NCBI RefSeq assembly: GCF_900129235.1
Contig: NZ_FQUV01000001.1
Coordinates: forward strand, 62,001-126,000
Reading direction: 5' to 3'
Source of the DNA: Litoreibacter ascidiaceicola
GTDB lineage: Bacteria > Pseudomonadota > Alphaproteobacteria > Rhodobacterales > Rhodobacteraceae
Length of the DNA: 64,000 bases
The first letter of the stretch is position 1. The number at the start of each line of letters is the position of its first letter. The position numbers were made by a program, and so were the translations under genes. Of the stretch, positions 9,047-18,844 are shown in pieces. The notes under the pieces were generated by a model, which was not told the origin of the DNA, did no database searches, and was given only the letters and a program-made list of their open reading frames with translations.

Positions 9047-9751
9047 TTAAAGAAGCGTGTTTTCAATACTCTCGATCAGTTGCGGCCCATCATCACGGGC
9101 CCCGAACTTGGCCACTTTATGATGTCGGAACCTGCCGTCCCAATGCGTACCAAAGCTGGACCGGATTTGCGCGTCATTTTCGGTGTGCCCCAACCATTGC
9201 TCCGCTTCTTCACCATTGAGGATGACAGGCATTCTGGGGTGAAGGTCTGATATTTCCGGCAAGGCTTCCCTTGTCAGTATCGTACATGTCCTGACACCAT
9301 CCTTGCGCTGCGATTGCAGTCCCGCGAACAGCATCACCGGCTGGTTCTGCTCCACATAAATGCGATGGGGTTGTTTGTTCGCTTTGGTCCCGCTCCATTC
9401 GTAGTAGCCGGTCGCGAGGATCAGACAGCGACCATCCTTCCATGCATTCCGGAAGGTCGGTTTCTCATGGGCCGTTTCAATCTTTGCGTTGAAGGTCGTG
9501 GCTTTCCAGTCCTGAACGCTGCCCTTGTGCCACAGCGGCACCAACCACCAGCGGGCGGTGGTGGAGACCAGTTGCTGGCCCTCCTGCGGGTAAAGCAAAC
9601 AGACCTGCTGCGTCGGAGCAATGTTATAGCCAATCTCCGGGTCGGGTGCGTCCGCTTCTATTTTGATCGGTTTGGACGGGTAAACGAAGCCCTCCACGAT
9701 CGCCGTCATCTCAGCCTGAGTACGGCCGCCACCTATCAATCTTCCACACAT
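9047..9751 (-). CDS. SOS response-associated peptidase (SRAP/YedK/HMCES family)
   Basis: Forms a covalent thiazolidine link with abasic sites in single-stranded DNA and so shields them during replication. The 234-residue product starts MCGRL, giving the catalytic Cys2 after methionine removal; Asn88 in the FNAK segment, Glu118 in GYYEW and His171 in HPRMPVIL are the other active-site residues of the family, and NIAPTQ (residues 43-48) is conserved. All key residues are present and the length is normal. It lies downstream of eda on the same strand with a 46-base gap; it may be read through from edd-eda or have its own promoter. Confidence 0.93.
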   Translation of the reverse strand: MCGRLIGGGRTQAEMTAIVEGFVYPSKPIKIEADAPDPEIGYNIAPTQQVCLLYPQEGQQLVSTTARWWLVPLWHKGSVQDWKATTFNAKIETAHEKPTFRNAWKDGRCLILATGYYEWSGTKANKQPHRIYVEQNQPVMLFAGLQSQRKDGVRTCTILTREALPEISDLHPRMPVILNGEEAEQWLGHTENDAQIRSSFGTHWDGRFRHHKVAKFGARDDGPQLIESIENTLL

Positions 9752-9797
9752 GACCCAAGCATGAGAAGTTTGCCGGGATTTGTCCAGTTAGGACGCC

Positions 9798-10439
9798 CTA
9801 GCGCGAAAGGGTTGCGGCAGCTTTGGCCAACGCGGTGATCCCGTCCCAGTCTCCGGCTTGCACCTTGTCTTTCGGGGCGACCCAAGAGCCACCGGCGCAG
9901 ACAACATTGGACAGGCTCAGGTAGTCGTTCGCATTGGACGGGCTCACACCGCCTGTGGGGCAGAAGCTGACCTGCGGGATCGGCGCGCCGATGGCTTTAA
10001 GCGCCGGTGCGCCGCCGGATGCCTCGGCGGGGAAGAACTTGAGCATGGTGTAGCCACGCTCCAGCAACCGCATGGCCTCTGTTGCGGTGGCGACGCCGGG
10101 GAGCAGCGGCAAGCCTGCCTCTTCGCAGGCGTCGAGCAAACGGTCGGTGGCCCCCGGAGAGACGCCGAACTTTGCACCTGCATCAATAGCTGCGTGAACG
10201 TCTTCAGGCGTCAGCAACGTGCCTGCGCCAACCACACCGCCCTCGACCTTGGCCATTTCGGCAATAACTTCGAGCGCTGCGGGCGTGCGCAATGTAACCT
10301 CCAACGCAGGCAAACCACCTGCGACCAGTGCTTTCGCCAAAGGCTGCGCATGATCTGCATCATCGACCACAAGCACGGGAACAATCGGGGCAAGTTCGCA
10401 GATGTCACGGGCGAGTTGGCTGGCTTGGAGTGGAGTCAT
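9798..10439 (-). CDS. eda: 2-dehydro-3-deoxy-phosphogluconate (KDPG) aldolase
   Basis: Cleaves KDPG to pyruvate and glyceraldehyde 3-phosphate, the last specific step of the Entner-Doudoroff pathway. The 213-residue TIM-barrel enzyme has Glu47 in PALEVTLRT, GAGTLLTPEDV, FGVSPGATD and the Schiff-base Lys134 in MLKFFPAEASGG, with the phosphate site FCPTGGVSPSN. It sits 66 bases downstream of edd on the same strand, and the two form an operon. The spacer holds a GC-rich hairpin (GCCGGAGG...CTTCGGC near 10460-10477). Confidence 0.96.
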   Translation of the reverse strand: MTPLQASQLARDICELAPIVPVLVVDDADHAQPLAKALVAGGLPALEVTLRTPAALEVIAEMAKVEGGVVGAGTLLTPEDVHAAIDAGAKFGVSPGATDRLLDACEEAGLPLLPGVATATEAMRLLERGYTMLKFFPAEASGGAPALKAIGAPIPQVSFCPTGGVSPSNANDYLSLSNVVCAGGSWVAPKDKVQAGDWDGITALAKAAATLSR

Positions 10440-10505
10440 GTGTGATGTCCTTTGTGGTGAGCCGGAGGGGCCTTCGGCGGAGAGATTTATAAACTGTAAG
10501 GTAGT

Positions 10506-12311
10506 TTAGACCACGACCCCTGCCCCGTCAGCAGCAATGCCAGCGGTTTGACGGAAGATCGAGAACAGCTCGCGCCCTATACCATGGGAATTGTCGCTGA
10601 GATCGGGCATGACCGAGGCGCGCGATTGCACGTCGGGGGTCAGAACCTCCAGCGTGCCTTGTGTCGCGTCAAGGCGGATCACGTCACCGTCTTGCAGCTT
10701 GCCAATAAGACCACCATCGACGGCTTCGGGGCAGACATGAATGGCCGCGGGCACCTTGCCGGACGCGCCGGACATCCGACCATCGGTGACCAGCGCCACC
10801 TTGAGACCGCGATCTTGCAGCACGGCAAGGATCGGCGTCAGGCCGTGAAGTTCCGGCATCCCGTTGGATTTGGGACCTTGGAAGCGCACCACGACGATGG
10901 TGTCGGAAGTGAACTCGCCTGCTTTGAAGGCCGCTTTCACCTCGTCTTGCGTCTGGAATATACGCGCGGGGGCCTCGATGATGTGACGCTCGGGCGCGAC
11001 CGCCGAGACCTTGATGACGCCACGACCCAGATTACCAGTGAGTTGCTTCAACCCGCCTTCTGGGGCGAATGGGTCCGACGCGGGGCGCAAGATACGGTCG
11101 TTCTGGGTTTCACGCGGCGCGTCTTCCCATGTCAGCTGACCGTCACGCAGCTTCGGGTCGCGGGCGTACAGGCCAAGACCATCGCCCATCACGGTGCGGG
11201 TGTCAGGGTGCAACAAGCCTGCGTCAAGCAGCTCGCCGATCATATAGGTCAGCCCGCCTGCCGCGTGGAAATGGTTCACGTCGGCCAAGCCGTTCGGATA
11301 GACCCGCGCCATCAGCGGTGTCGCATCCGAGATGTCGGACAGGTCTTGCAAATCAAGGAGTACACCTGCTGCACGGGCCATAGCGATGATGTGGATCACC
11401 AGATTAGTGGAGCCGCCAGTCGCCATCAGGCCGACAAGGCCGTTCACGAATGTCTTCTCGTCAAGGATGTCACACACTGGCGTATAGTCATTGCCAAGGT
11501 TGGTGATTTCCAAAGCGCGTTTTGCCCCGTAATTGGTCAGTGCGTCGCGCATGTCAGTGCCGGGATTGACGAAGCTGGAACCCGGAAGGTGCAGCCCCAT
11601 GAACTCCATCAGCATCTGGTTGGAGTTGGCGGTGCCGTAGAAGGTGCACGTGCCGGGGGAATGGTAAGACGCCATCTCGGCGGCCATGAGCGCGTCGCGA
11701 CCAACTTCACCGGCGGCAAATTTCTGACGGACTTTGGCTTTTTCGTCGTTGGGCAAGCCGGAGGGCATAGGACCTGCGGGCAGGAAGATACCGGGAAGGT
11801 AGCCGAAAGTGGCCGCGGCGATGACGAGGCCCGGCACGATCTTGTCGCACACGCCCAGATAAACAGCGGCATCGAAGGTGTTGTGGCTAAGGCCAACACC
11901 AGCAGCCAGCGCGATCACGTCGCGCGAAAACAGCGACAGCTCCATGCCGACCTGGCCTTGGGTGACACCGTCGCACATGGCAGGCACGCCGCCCGCAACC
12001 TGCGCCGTGCCGCCATTGGCGCGGGCGGTGGCTTTAATCAGGTCGGGGAAATCCTTGAACGGCTGATGCGCCGAAAGCATGTCGTTATAAGCAGTGATGA
12101 TCCCAATATTGCCACCCTGCCCGTCAAGCATCGGCTCTTGGTCATCTTCCATCGCCGCGTAGGCATGGGCTTGGTTGCCGCAGGTCAGGTGCGCGCGACG
12201 CGGACCTTCTTCGGCGGCTTGACGCATGCGGGCCATATAGGTGCTGCGGCTGTTTTTAGAGCGCGCGATGATCCGCTGGGTGACGTCTTGGATTGTGGCG
12301 TTGAGCTGCAT
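10506..12311 (-). CDS. edd: 6-phosphogluconate dehydratase
   Basis: Dehydrates 6-phosphogluconate to KDPG with an iron-sulfur cluster. The 601-residue product belongs to the IlvD/Edd family; cluster-binding cysteines are visible in [32 protein letters not shown] and [12 protein letters not shown], and the family block [13 protein letters not shown] is intact. Length is normal for Edd, longer than for dihydroxyacid dehydratase. The gene order edd-eda, facing the same way as the upstream agl operon, ties glucoside uptake to the Entner-Doudoroff route. A perfect palindrome lies 34 bases upstream of the start. Confidence 0.95.
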   Translation of the reverse strand: MQLNATIQDVTQRIIARSKNSRSTYMARMRQAAEEGPRRAHLTCGNQAHAYAAMEDDQEPMLDGQGGNIGIITAYNDMLSAHQPFKDFPDLIKATARANGGTAQVAGGVPAMCDGVTQGQVGMELSLFSRDVIALAAGVGLSHNTFDAAVYLGVCDKIVPGLVIAAATFGYLPGIFLPAGPMPSGLPNDEKAKVRQKFAAGEVGRDALMAAEMASYHSPGTCTFYGTANSNQMLMEFMGLHLPGSSFVNPGTDMRDALTNYGAKRALEITNLGNDYTPVCDILDEKTFVNGLVGLMATGGSTNLVIHIIAMARAAGVLLDLQDLSDISDATPLMARVYPNGLADVNHFHAAGGLTYMIGELLDAGLLHPDTRTVMGDGLGLYARDPKLRDGQLTWEDAPRETQNDRILRPASDPFAPEGGLKQLTGNLGRGVIKVSAVAPERHIIEAPARIFQTQDEVKAAFKAGEFTSDTIVVVRFQGPKSNGMPELHGLTPILAVLQDRGLKVALVTDGRMSGASGKVPAAIHVCPEAVDGGLIGKLQDGDVIRLDATQGTLEVLTPDVQSRASVMPDLSDNSHGIGRELFSIFRQTAGIAADGAGVVV

Positions 12312-12345
12312 ATCGACCTCCGTAGGTTAGATATGACATACGCTC

Positions 12346-12357
12346 GTTAGCGCTAAC
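12346..12357. promoter_or_regulatory. Candidate LacI-family operator in front of edd-eda
   Basis: GTTAGCGCTAAC is a perfect 12-base palindrome with a central CG, the form recognised by LacI/GalR-type regulators. It lies 34 bases upstream of the edd start codon in the short msrB-edd gap, so a bound repressor would cover the likely promoter. It differs from the CAAAGCGCTTTG boxes at aglE/aglR, so a separate regulator (for example a GntR-like LacI protein encoded elsewhere) is expected. Confidence 0.55.
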
Positions 12358-12384
12358 AGTAAACCTGAAAATGCTGTCCGCGGA

Positions 12385-12927
12385 TCAGGTGGTGCTTGAC
12401 TTGAACACCAGCGACGCGCCGTTGATGCAGTGGGTCTGGATGCCTTCGACAATCAACAGGTGGCCCAAATGGCTACCACAGCGGCGGCAATGAGTCTCGA
12501 TGAGCGCGGCGAAACCGGCTGCGGAATCTCCGTATTCCGGCGGGATGATCCCATCTATTCCCGTCAACACGTTGTTGGGAACGGCGTGATAGAAAAAGGC
12601 CCAGCCTTTTTTCAGGACAACTTTCCATTTTCCATCATAGCTTGGCAGGTCACAGCCCTTACAGTGGTAGATACCTTCGGCAGTTTCGTTCCAATGCGGG
12701 CTGGATTTTTGCTTTTCAGTCTTTCCCTCGCGCAGGATAGCGTAGTCGAACTCGCTGAGTTGCGCGCGCCACTCTGCTTCTGTGCGGATGACTTCGTATT
12801 GGTAGTCGGACGCGCCCTCCGCTTCGAGCGCCATCGCCCTAGAGGATACGCCAACGGTTAACGCTGCTGCGCTGGAATACGCAAAAAATCCGCGGCGGTT
12901 CAATTCAGTTTTGACTATCATCGACAT
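12385..12927 (-). CDS. msrB: MsrB-family methionine-R-sulfoxide reductase, exported (Tat-type signal)
   Basis: Reduces methionine-R-sulfoxide; here probably in the periplasm. The 180-residue product begins with a twin-arginine-like leader (NRRGFFAYSSAAALTVG). The MsrB core follows: EAEWRAQLSEFDYAILREGKTE, the zinc pairs CKGCDLP and CRRCGSHLGH, and the catalytic cysteine in THCINGASLVF. The usual RYCIN is THCIN here, so the block is slightly divergent, and the protein ends soon after it. The stop codon is 73 bases upstream of edd, and the gene may form a transcript with the small secreted protein upstream. Confidence 0.88.
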   Translation of the reverse strand: MSMIVKTELNRRGFFAYSSAAALTVGVSSRAMALEAEGASDYQYEVIRTEAEWRAQLSEFDYAILREGKTEKQKSSPHWNETAEGIYHCKGCDLPSYDGKWKVVLKKGWAFFYHAVPNNVLTGIDGIIPPEYGDSAAGFAALIETHCRRCGSHLGHLLIVEGIQTHCINGASLVFKSSTT

Positions 12928-13055
12928 GGGCTTTCACTTTCCATCAGCACGCCTTGGCCTTGCCTCGGCGAGACAGGCATTCAGGTTTTCGAATTTAAGG
13001 TGTCACGTCAGCGAGCAATCAGCTTGCCCGCTCGCCAACTTGGCAACTGCGGTGA

Positions 13056-13358
13056 TCAGTTGTTCATTTCAGCGGCGCTGTCGCTTTCCATCAGCTTCAT
13101 CTGAGCTGCCAGAATTTGCTTGCGCGATGCTGTATCGGACGAGAAGAATGCCTCGCGCTCGGCTGCGCTCATGTTGCCCAGAGCGAACCGCATCTGCGCC
13201 GCGTCGACGTCGCCCATGGAGCTGTCGTTCAGCATGATTTCGGCGGCTGAATTGTTGCTCATGGCGAGCAATTCTTCGACACTTGACGCATGGCTTTCAG
13301 CGAAGGAAGGCGCAGCGAAGGCAATTGTGGCAACGAGTGTTGTAATAAAAAATTTCAT
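13056..13358 (-). CDS. Small secreted protein of unknown function
   Basis: A 100-residue product with a clear signal peptide (MKFFITTLVATIAFAAPSFA, cleavage before ESHAS). The mature part is Ser/Ala/Met-rich and helical (VEELLAMSNNSAAEIMLN, AAEREAFFSSDTASRKQILAAQ). ATG 13358 is chosen because GGAGAC precedes it and the signal peptide begins there; the frame is open further upstream. Similar short helical exported proteins are common in roseobacters, but I do not recognise a named family. It lies between msrB and aglK on the same strand. Confidence 0.7.
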   Translation of the reverse strand: MKFFITTLVATIAFAAPSFAESHASSVEELLAMSNNSAAEIMLNDSSMGDVDAAQMRFALGNMSAAEREAFFSSDTASRKQILAAQMKLMESDSAAEMNN

Positions 13359-13563
13359 TGGGTGTCTCCAGTTTTTGTTATTATTATGTCTTGAGCACCT
13401 AACAGTGTAGCACGCCCCTGCGCCCGCGCGGCAGCAATTCTGGATAACAGAGTAGTTGCGCTTCAAACCAACAGGTTACACGCGGAAACGCGCGCAAAAC
13501 GGCCAATTTAGCCGATGATTGTGATCAAACTTTCGCCCCCGAATGTCAGGTTGATCGTCGATA

Positions 13564-14661
13564 TCAGCGATAGAGCAGCGATTTGCCATCCGCGAACAGG
13601 TGCACCTTCGACGGGTCTGCCGTCATGCTAATGACCTTCCCACGCACGCCTGTGTGGATTCCTTGCAGCTTGGCAATAACCGGCTCGTGCTCGGGCGACG
13701 ATTTGGCGAAATAGAGCTGCGTCACTTCGCCCAAAGCCTCGACGATATTGACCGTGCCGGCATAGGCGTAGTTGTCGCCGTCTGTCGCGATCATGTCCTC
13801 GGGGCGGATGCCGACATTTACCTTAAGCCCCATGTCATCCGCATTGGTCGGGATATTGGCAGTGATGGTGCCCTTGCCCTCGGGCAGCGCCACGGTGGTC
13901 ACCTTGCCGGTTCCCACAACCTCGCCTGCCATCAGGTTCATCGCCGGAGAGCCAATGAACTGCGCGACGAATTCGTTCTCAGGCGTCTCGTACAGCTCCA
14001 ACGGGGAGCCGACCTGCGCGATGCCCTTGTTCGCCAGCACCACGATGCGCGACGCCAGCGTCATCGCCTCCACCTGATCGTGGGTCACGTAGATCATCGT
14101 AGAGTTCGGCATGCTCTCTTTAAGCTGCGCAATCTCGATGCGGGTGGCGACGCGCAAGGACGCATCCAGGTTGGAGAGCGGCTCGTCGAACAGGTAAACC
14201 TTCGGGTCGCGCACAATGCTGCGACCGATGGCAACCCGCTGGCGTTGACCACCGGACAGCGCCTTGGGCAAGCGGTCAAGGTAGTCGTCCAGTTGCAGCA
14301 CTTTCGCCGCGCGGTTCACGGCCTCGTCGATCTCGGACGGGCTTTTCTTCGCCAACTTCAACGCAAACGCCATATTGTCGCGCACCGTCATATGCGGATA
14401 AAGCGCGTAGCTTTGGAACACCATGGCGATGCCACGTTGCGCGGGGGGGACGTCGTTCATCACCTCACCGTCGATTTGCAACTCGCCGGCGGTGATCTTC
14501 TCCAGCCCCGCGACCATCCGCAGCAGCGTGGACTTGCCGCAGCCGGAGGGGCCGACGAAGACGATCAACTCGCCCGTGGTGATGTCGAGGTTGATGTCTT
14601 TCAACACCTCGACCGCGCCGCCATAGGTCTTGCCGACATCCGTGAGTTTCAGGTCTGCCAT
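13564..14661 (-). CDS. aglK: ABC transporter ATP-binding protein for alpha-glucosides
   Basis: Cytoplasmic ATPase of the alpha-glucoside importer. The 365-residue MalK/UgpC-type protein has Walker A GPSGCGKST, Q-loop VFQSYALYPHMTV, signature LSGGQRQRVAIGR, Walker B VYLFDEPLSNLDA and switch TH of YVTHDQVEAM, followed by the C-terminal regulatory TOBE/OB region (IRPEDM). It is the last gene of aglEFGAK and follows aglA with a 16-base gap. The gene order matches the agl operon described in Sinorhizobium meliloti, which supports the symbol. Confidence 0.9.
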   Translation of the reverse strand: MADLKLTDVGKTYGGAVEVLKDINLDITTGELIVFVGPSGCGKSTLLRMVAGLEKITAGELQIDGEVMNDVPPAQRGIAMVFQSYALYPHMTVRDNMAFALKLAKKSPSEIDEAVNRAAKVLQLDDYLDRLPKALSGGQRQRVAIGRSIVRDPKVYLFDEPLSNLDASLRVATRIEIAQLKESMPNSTMIYVTHDQVEAMTLASRIVVLANKGIAQVGSPLELYETPENEFVAQFIGSPAMNLMAGEVVGTGKVTTVALPEGKGTITANIPTNADDMGLKVNVGIRPEDMIATDGDNYAYAGTVNIVEALGEVTQLYFAKSSPEHEPVIAKLQGIHTGVRGKVISMTADPSKVHLFADGKSLLYR

Positions 14662-14677
14662 GGTCGTTTCCTCCCCG

Positions 14678-16330
14678 TTACCGTTGCAGCACGAAGCATG
14701 GCTGCCACGGCCCTAAATGCAGTTTTCCATCCGCCGCCGCACCGGTGGAGCCAAGCTCCGTCCCGATAGCGACCCAATCGCCTGCCGGCATATCCAGCGT
14801 GGACGGCGTGTCCGACAGGTTGAAGGCGCAGAAGATGGTCTCGCCTTCGTGGCTGCGCGTGAAGCTGAGCACGTCGCCGTCCGCGGTCAGGTCTGCGTGT
14901 GTACCCTTTACCAACGCCTGATGCGTGCGGCGGAAGGCCAGCGCGCGGCGGTAGTGGTGCAAGGGGGCGGCGGGATCATGTTCCTGCGTCTCGACCGAGC
15001 GCATGACGTGGTCGTGGCTCACCGGCAACCAAGGTTGCGCGGCGGAGAAGCCGCCATTCTGGTTGGACGGCTCCCAGACCATCGGCGTGCGACAGCCGTC
15101 ACGCCCCTTAAATTCGGGCCAGAACTCGATGCCATAGGGATCTTGCAGGTCCTCGAAGGCAACTTCGGCCTCCGGCAGGCCCAACTCCTCGCCCTGATAC
15201 AGGCACAGCGAGCCGCGCAGGGCCATCATCATCGTGGTGTAGCAGCGATGCGCCGCTGGCGTCAGATTCCAACGCGTGGTGTGACGGATCACGTCATGGT
15301 TGGAGAACGCCCAGCAGGCCCAGCCATCCGGCGCGGCCGCGTCCAGACGCGTCATGGTTTCCACCACACGGGATGCGGTCAGCTTCTCGGCGGACAGGAA
15401 TTCGAACGCGTAGCACATATGCACATGGTCATCGCCCGCGGTGTATTCGCCCAGAAGCTCCAGCCCGCGCTGCGCGTCGCCGACCTCGCCCACGCAGGCG
15501 GCGGCAGGGTATTCGTCCAGCAGATCGCGGTAGCGTTCGAGGAACGCGAGGTTCTCCGGCTGGTTCTTGGAATAGAGGTGTTCTTGATGGTTATACGGGT
15601 TCACCGAGGGTGCGATATTGGCGTTGCGCTTCTCTGGCGGCAACGCGGGGTTGTCGCGCAATTCCTTGTCGGCGAAGTAGAAGTTGATCGTATCCAGCCG
15701 GAAGCCATCCACACCGCGATCCAGCCAGAAGCGGGTCGCGTCCAGCAATGCATCCTGTACGTCCACGTTGTGGAAATTCAGGTCGGGCTGGGAAGCGAGG
15801 AAGTTGTGCAGATAATACTGCTCGCGCCGCGCGTCCCAGTGCCACGCAGGCCCGCCGAAGATCGACAGCCAGTTGTTGGGAGGCGTGCCATCCGGCTTGG
15901 GGTCGGCCCAGACATACCAGTCAGCCTTTTCATTGTCGCGACTCGCACGGCTTTCCTGAAACCAAGGGTGCTGGTCGGAAGTGTGCGACAGCACAAGGTC
16001 GATCATCACCTTCAACCCGCGCTCATGCGCAGCCTCGATCAGCACGTCGAAATCGCTGAGTTGGCCGAACATCGGATCGACATCGCAATAATCGCTGACG
16101 TCATAGCCGAAGTCTTTCATCGGCGAAGTGAAAAACGGGCTGATCCAGATCGCGTCCACGCCAAGGGATGCGATGTAAGGAATGCGCGAGACGATGCCGA
16201 GCAGGTCCCCCACCCCGTCGCCATTGCTGTCCTGAAAGCTGCGCGGATAAATCTGGTAGATCACCGCCCCGCGCCACCAGTCCTTGTCGGCGGCCGTTGT
16301 GGCGTTTAGTTTCGGGTCGATTTTGCTCAT
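14678..16330 (-). CDS. aglA: Alpha-glucosidase, glycoside hydrolase family 13
   Basis: Cytoplasmic GH13 enzyme that hydrolyses imported alpha-glucosides (sucrose, maltose, trehalose or similar). The 550-residue product shows the four GH13 regions: DLVLSHTSDQHPWF, GVDGFRLDTINFY with the nucleophile Asp (about residue 215), the acid/base Glu in CVGEVGD, and the transition-state Asp in FSNHDVIRH. No signal peptide is present, consistent with action after uptake. It is embedded between the permease and ATPase genes of the transporter. Confidence 0.93.
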   Translation of the reverse strand: MSKIDPKLNATTAADKDWWRGAVIYQIYPRSFQDSNGDGVGDLLGIVSRIPYIASLGVDAIWISPFFTSPMKDFGYDVSDYCDVDPMFGQLSDFDVLIEAAHERGLKVMIDLVLSHTSDQHPWFQESRASRDNEKADWYVWADPKPDGTPPNNWLSIFGGPAWHWDARREQYYLHNFLASQPDLNFHNVDVQDALLDATRFWLDRGVDGFRLDTINFYFADKELRDNPALPPEKRNANIAPSVNPYNHQEHLYSKNQPENLAFLERYRDLLDEYPAAACVGEVGDAQRGLELLGEYTAGDDHVHMCYAFEFLSAEKLTASRVVETMTRLDAAAPDGWACWAFSNHDVIRHTTRWNLTPAAHRCYTTMMMALRGSLCLYQGEELGLPEAEVAFEDLQDPYGIEFWPEFKGRDGCRTPMVWEPSNQNGGFSAAQPWLPVSHDHVMRSVETQEHDPAAPLHHYRRALAFRRTHQALVKGTHADLTADGDVLSFTRSHEGETIFCAFNLSDTPSTLDMPAGDWVAIGTELGSTGAAADGKLHLGPWQPCFVLQR

Positions 16331-16342
16331 GTCGGTCTCTTG

Positions 16343-17467
16343 TTATTTGACGGAGCCGGCCAGCAGACCGCGCACCAGATAGCGTTGCATTGTGAAGAAG
16401 ACGATCAGCGGCACGGCGATCGAAATGAAAGCCGCCGCCGCAAGAATACCCCAGTCGCCACCCTTGGACCCTAACAGGTCGTCGGCGATCTTGACCGTCA
16501 TCACCCACGACTCCGAGTTCGACGGTAGAAAGACCTTGGCCACCAGCAGATCGTTCCAAGTCCACAGGAACTGGAAAATGGCGAAGCTCGCCAGCGCGGG
16601 GAAGCTCAGCGGCAGCACGATTTTTGTGAACACCTGAAAGTCCGTGGCCCCGTCCACCTTGGCACTCTCGATAATGTCGCGCGGCAGGCCGACCATGTAG
16701 TTTCTGAGCAGGTATATCGCCAAGGGTAACCCGAAGCCGGTATGCGCCATCCAGATGCCAAGGAAGCTCTGCCCGATGCCCACCTTATTATGCAGCGTCA
16801 GCAGCGGCACCAGCGCCAGTTGCAACGGCACGACAAGCAGGCCGACGACCAGTGCGATCAGGAAGCCGCGGCCCTTGAAGTCCATCCACGCAAGCGCATA
16901 GGCGGCGAAGGCGGCGATCAGGATCGGAATGATCGTGGCCGGAATGGTCACCGTCAGCGTGTTGATAAACGCGCGGTCCATGTTGTCGGAGGCCATGATG
17001 GTCCGGTAATTGTCGAGCGAGAATTCCGGCGGGCTGGAAGCCGCATAATAGATCGACGGGTCACGCGTGATCTCGGCGGGCGAGGTATAGACGTAGGAGC
17101 CGTCGGAATGCACCGTCAACGTCCGGTCCTTGGTCAACTGCGCTGTTTCCCCTGCTTTGAATTCAGTCGGGGCCGCCCGTTTGCCCCCAAAGCGGGCCAC
17201 TTTGCCTTTGCCGTCTTCAAACACATTGCCGGTAATGACGTTTACACCACCGTTAATTTCCGCGTCATCTGCGGGCGCTTTGGCCTGATAGTTTTGCGAC
17301 ACCGGAAACGGCGACAACCACCAGCCGGTCGCACTGATCTGGTCGCGGTCGCGGAACGACGATACCAGCAGGCCCACCGTGGGGATCAACCACAAGACGA
17401 CCAGCAACACGACCGAGATATTCACGGCCCATGATAGGGCGGGCTTGGTTCCGGCAATATTATCCAT
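16343..17467 (-). CDS. aglG: Alpha-glucoside ABC transporter permease AglG
   Basis: Inner-membrane permease of the MalG type. The 374-residue product is longer than the usual ~280: after the first membrane helix (VNISVVLLVVLWLIPTVGLL) a periplasmic insert of about 90 residues (roughly 45-135, from SATGWWLSPF to the start of FSLDNYRTIM) precedes the five remaining helices. The EAA loop reads IESAKVDGATDFQVFTKIVLP. Such an insert is a known feature of AglG-type permeases. It follows aglF by 27 bases and precedes aglA by 12. Confidence 0.9.
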   Translation of the reverse strand: MDNIAGTKPALSWAVNISVVLLVVLWLIPTVGLLVSSFRDRDQISATGWWLSPFPVSQNYQAKAPADDAEINGGVNVITGNVFEDGKGKVARFGGKRAAPTEFKAGETAQLTKDRTLTVHSDGSYVYTSPAEITRDPSIYYAASSPPEFSLDNYRTIMASDNMDRAFINTLTVTIPATIIPILIAAFAAYALAWMDFKGRGFLIALVVGLLVVPLQLALVPLLTLHNKVGIGQSFLGIWMAHTGFGLPLAIYLLRNYMVGLPRDIIESAKVDGATDFQVFTKIVLPLSFPALASFAIFQFLWTWNDLLVAKVFLPSNSESWVMTVKIADDLLGSKGGDWGILAAAAFISIAVPLIVFFTMQRYLVRGLLAGSVK

Positions 17468-17494
17468 AATTTGCTTCCTTATGGTCGCGGGCCA

Positions 17495-18733
17495 TTATTT
17501 CATCTCCGCACGGGCTTGGCGAATGTTCCAGATCATCACGGGCAGCACGATAATCATGATCACGAAGGCCACCGCTGTGGCGCGGCCGTCATCGCGGAAC
17601 ATGTAGCTCATCATGTAACTCGGCAGGATTTCGGTGCCGAAATTGCCTCCCGTCATGGTGTAGACGATGTCGAACACTTTCAGCACAAGGATGGTGATGG
17701 TGGTCCACACCACGACGATGGTGCCCATGATCTGCGGCACCTTGATCTTGAAGAATATCTGGAACGGGTTGGCGCCGTCGATGATGGCGGCCTCGATGGT
17801 CTCCTCGGGTATGCCGCGCAACGCGGCGCTAAGGATCACCATGGCAAAGCCCGTTTGGATCCACACGAGGATGAACATCAGGAAGAAGTTATTCCAGAAC
17901 GGCAGTTGCAGCGGGTCCAGCGGGGCCGCGCCAAAGCTGTCGCGGATGGCGTTGATCAGGCCGATATCGGGATTGTTGGCGTAGACAAATTTCCAGATCA
18001 GCGACGCGCCGACAAAAGAGATCGCCATCGGCATGAAAATAATCGACTTGGCAATGTTGCCCCAGACCAACCGGTCGGTAAGCTGGGCCACCAGCAACCC
18101 AAGGAACGTCGCCCCCGCAGGCACGACCAGCACCCATAGGAAGTTGTTCAAAAGCGCAGTCTGGAAACCGGTATCAGCAAACATTGTGCTGTAATTGCCG
18201 AACCCGATGAAGTCATCACCGCTGCGATTGAACAGCGAGCGGTAGAAGGACCCCACCACCGGATAAAGCAGATAAAGGCTCAGCGCCGAGAGCGCCGGAA
18301 ACAGGAACAACCACGGGCGGATGATGTTGGCGCGGTTGATATTCTCGCCCAAGGTGACTGCACGTTTGGGCAGCCAGGCCCAAGGGGAAAAGATCATCAG
18401 CGCCGCCATGAGAAGTGCCACAAGAACGACACCCCACGCACCGCCAAGCCATTGACCCAGCACCACGATGCTCGCCACCGGAGTGATCAGAATGTTGACG
18501 AAACTCTGGGGAAGAATGTCCCCAAGCATAAACACCACGCCGGTCGCCAGAACCACAAGCAGAATAACAACCGCGGCAAGGCCGATCTTGCGGCGTTTGA
18601 GAACGGATGCTTCATCAAGGGCAACGGGGCGGAACAAAATCTTGTCGATGAACAGGTTCGACAACAGGAAGTATCCGACGCAGCCGCCGACACCGATGAG
18701 AATGGTTAGCATGCCTTGGAACAGCGGTGACAT
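17495..18733 (-). CDS. aglF: Alpha-glucoside ABC transporter permease AglF
   Basis: Inner-membrane permease of the MalF type, partner of AglG. The 412-residue product has an N-terminal hydrophobic extension (GVGGCVGYFLLSNLFI, AAVVILLVVLATGVVFML, VNILITPVASIVVLG) ahead of the standard permease core, and the EAA loop IEAAIIDGANPFQIFFKIKVP near residue 315. It is separated from aglE by 155 bases that contain a stable hairpin, suggesting lower expression than the binding protein. Confidence 0.9.
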   Translation of the reverse strand: MSPLFQGMLTILIGVGGCVGYFLLSNLFIDKILFRPVALDEASVLKRRKIGLAAVVILLVVLATGVVFMLGDILPQSFVNILITPVASIVVLGQWLGGAWGVVLVALLMAALMIFSPWAWLPKRAVTLGENINRANIIRPWLFLFPALSALSLYLLYPVVGSFYRSLFNRSGDDFIGFGNYSTMFADTGFQTALLNNFLWVLVVPAGATFLGLLVAQLTDRLVWGNIAKSIIFMPMAISFVGASLIWKFVYANNPDIGLINAIRDSFGAAPLDPLQLPFWNNFFLMFILVWIQTGFAMVILSAALRGIPEETIEAAIIDGANPFQIFFKIKVPQIMGTIVVVWTTITILVLKVFDIVYTMTGGNFGTEILPSYMMSYMFRDDGRATAVAFVIMIIVLPVMIWNIRQARAEMK

Positions 18734-18844
18734 GGGTCAGTCCTCCGGGTGGATGGGCAAGGGTGAAACGCAGATCGCGCCCGCCAGATGTCTATAACGT
18801 TGTGCAGTTTAGACGGCGACAGCGTCGCCTCAGTCAGAGCATGA

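Noticed and set aside
10548-12350. 600-codon plus-strand open frame opposite edd
   Set aside because: It is the antisense of a full-length edd with all motifs; long antisense frames are common in GC-rich genes, and the product has no recognisable domain.
14717-16309. 530-codon plus-strand open frame opposite aglA
   Set aside because: Antisense of an intact GH13 gene; composition is dominated by Arg/Val/His as expected from a shadow frame.
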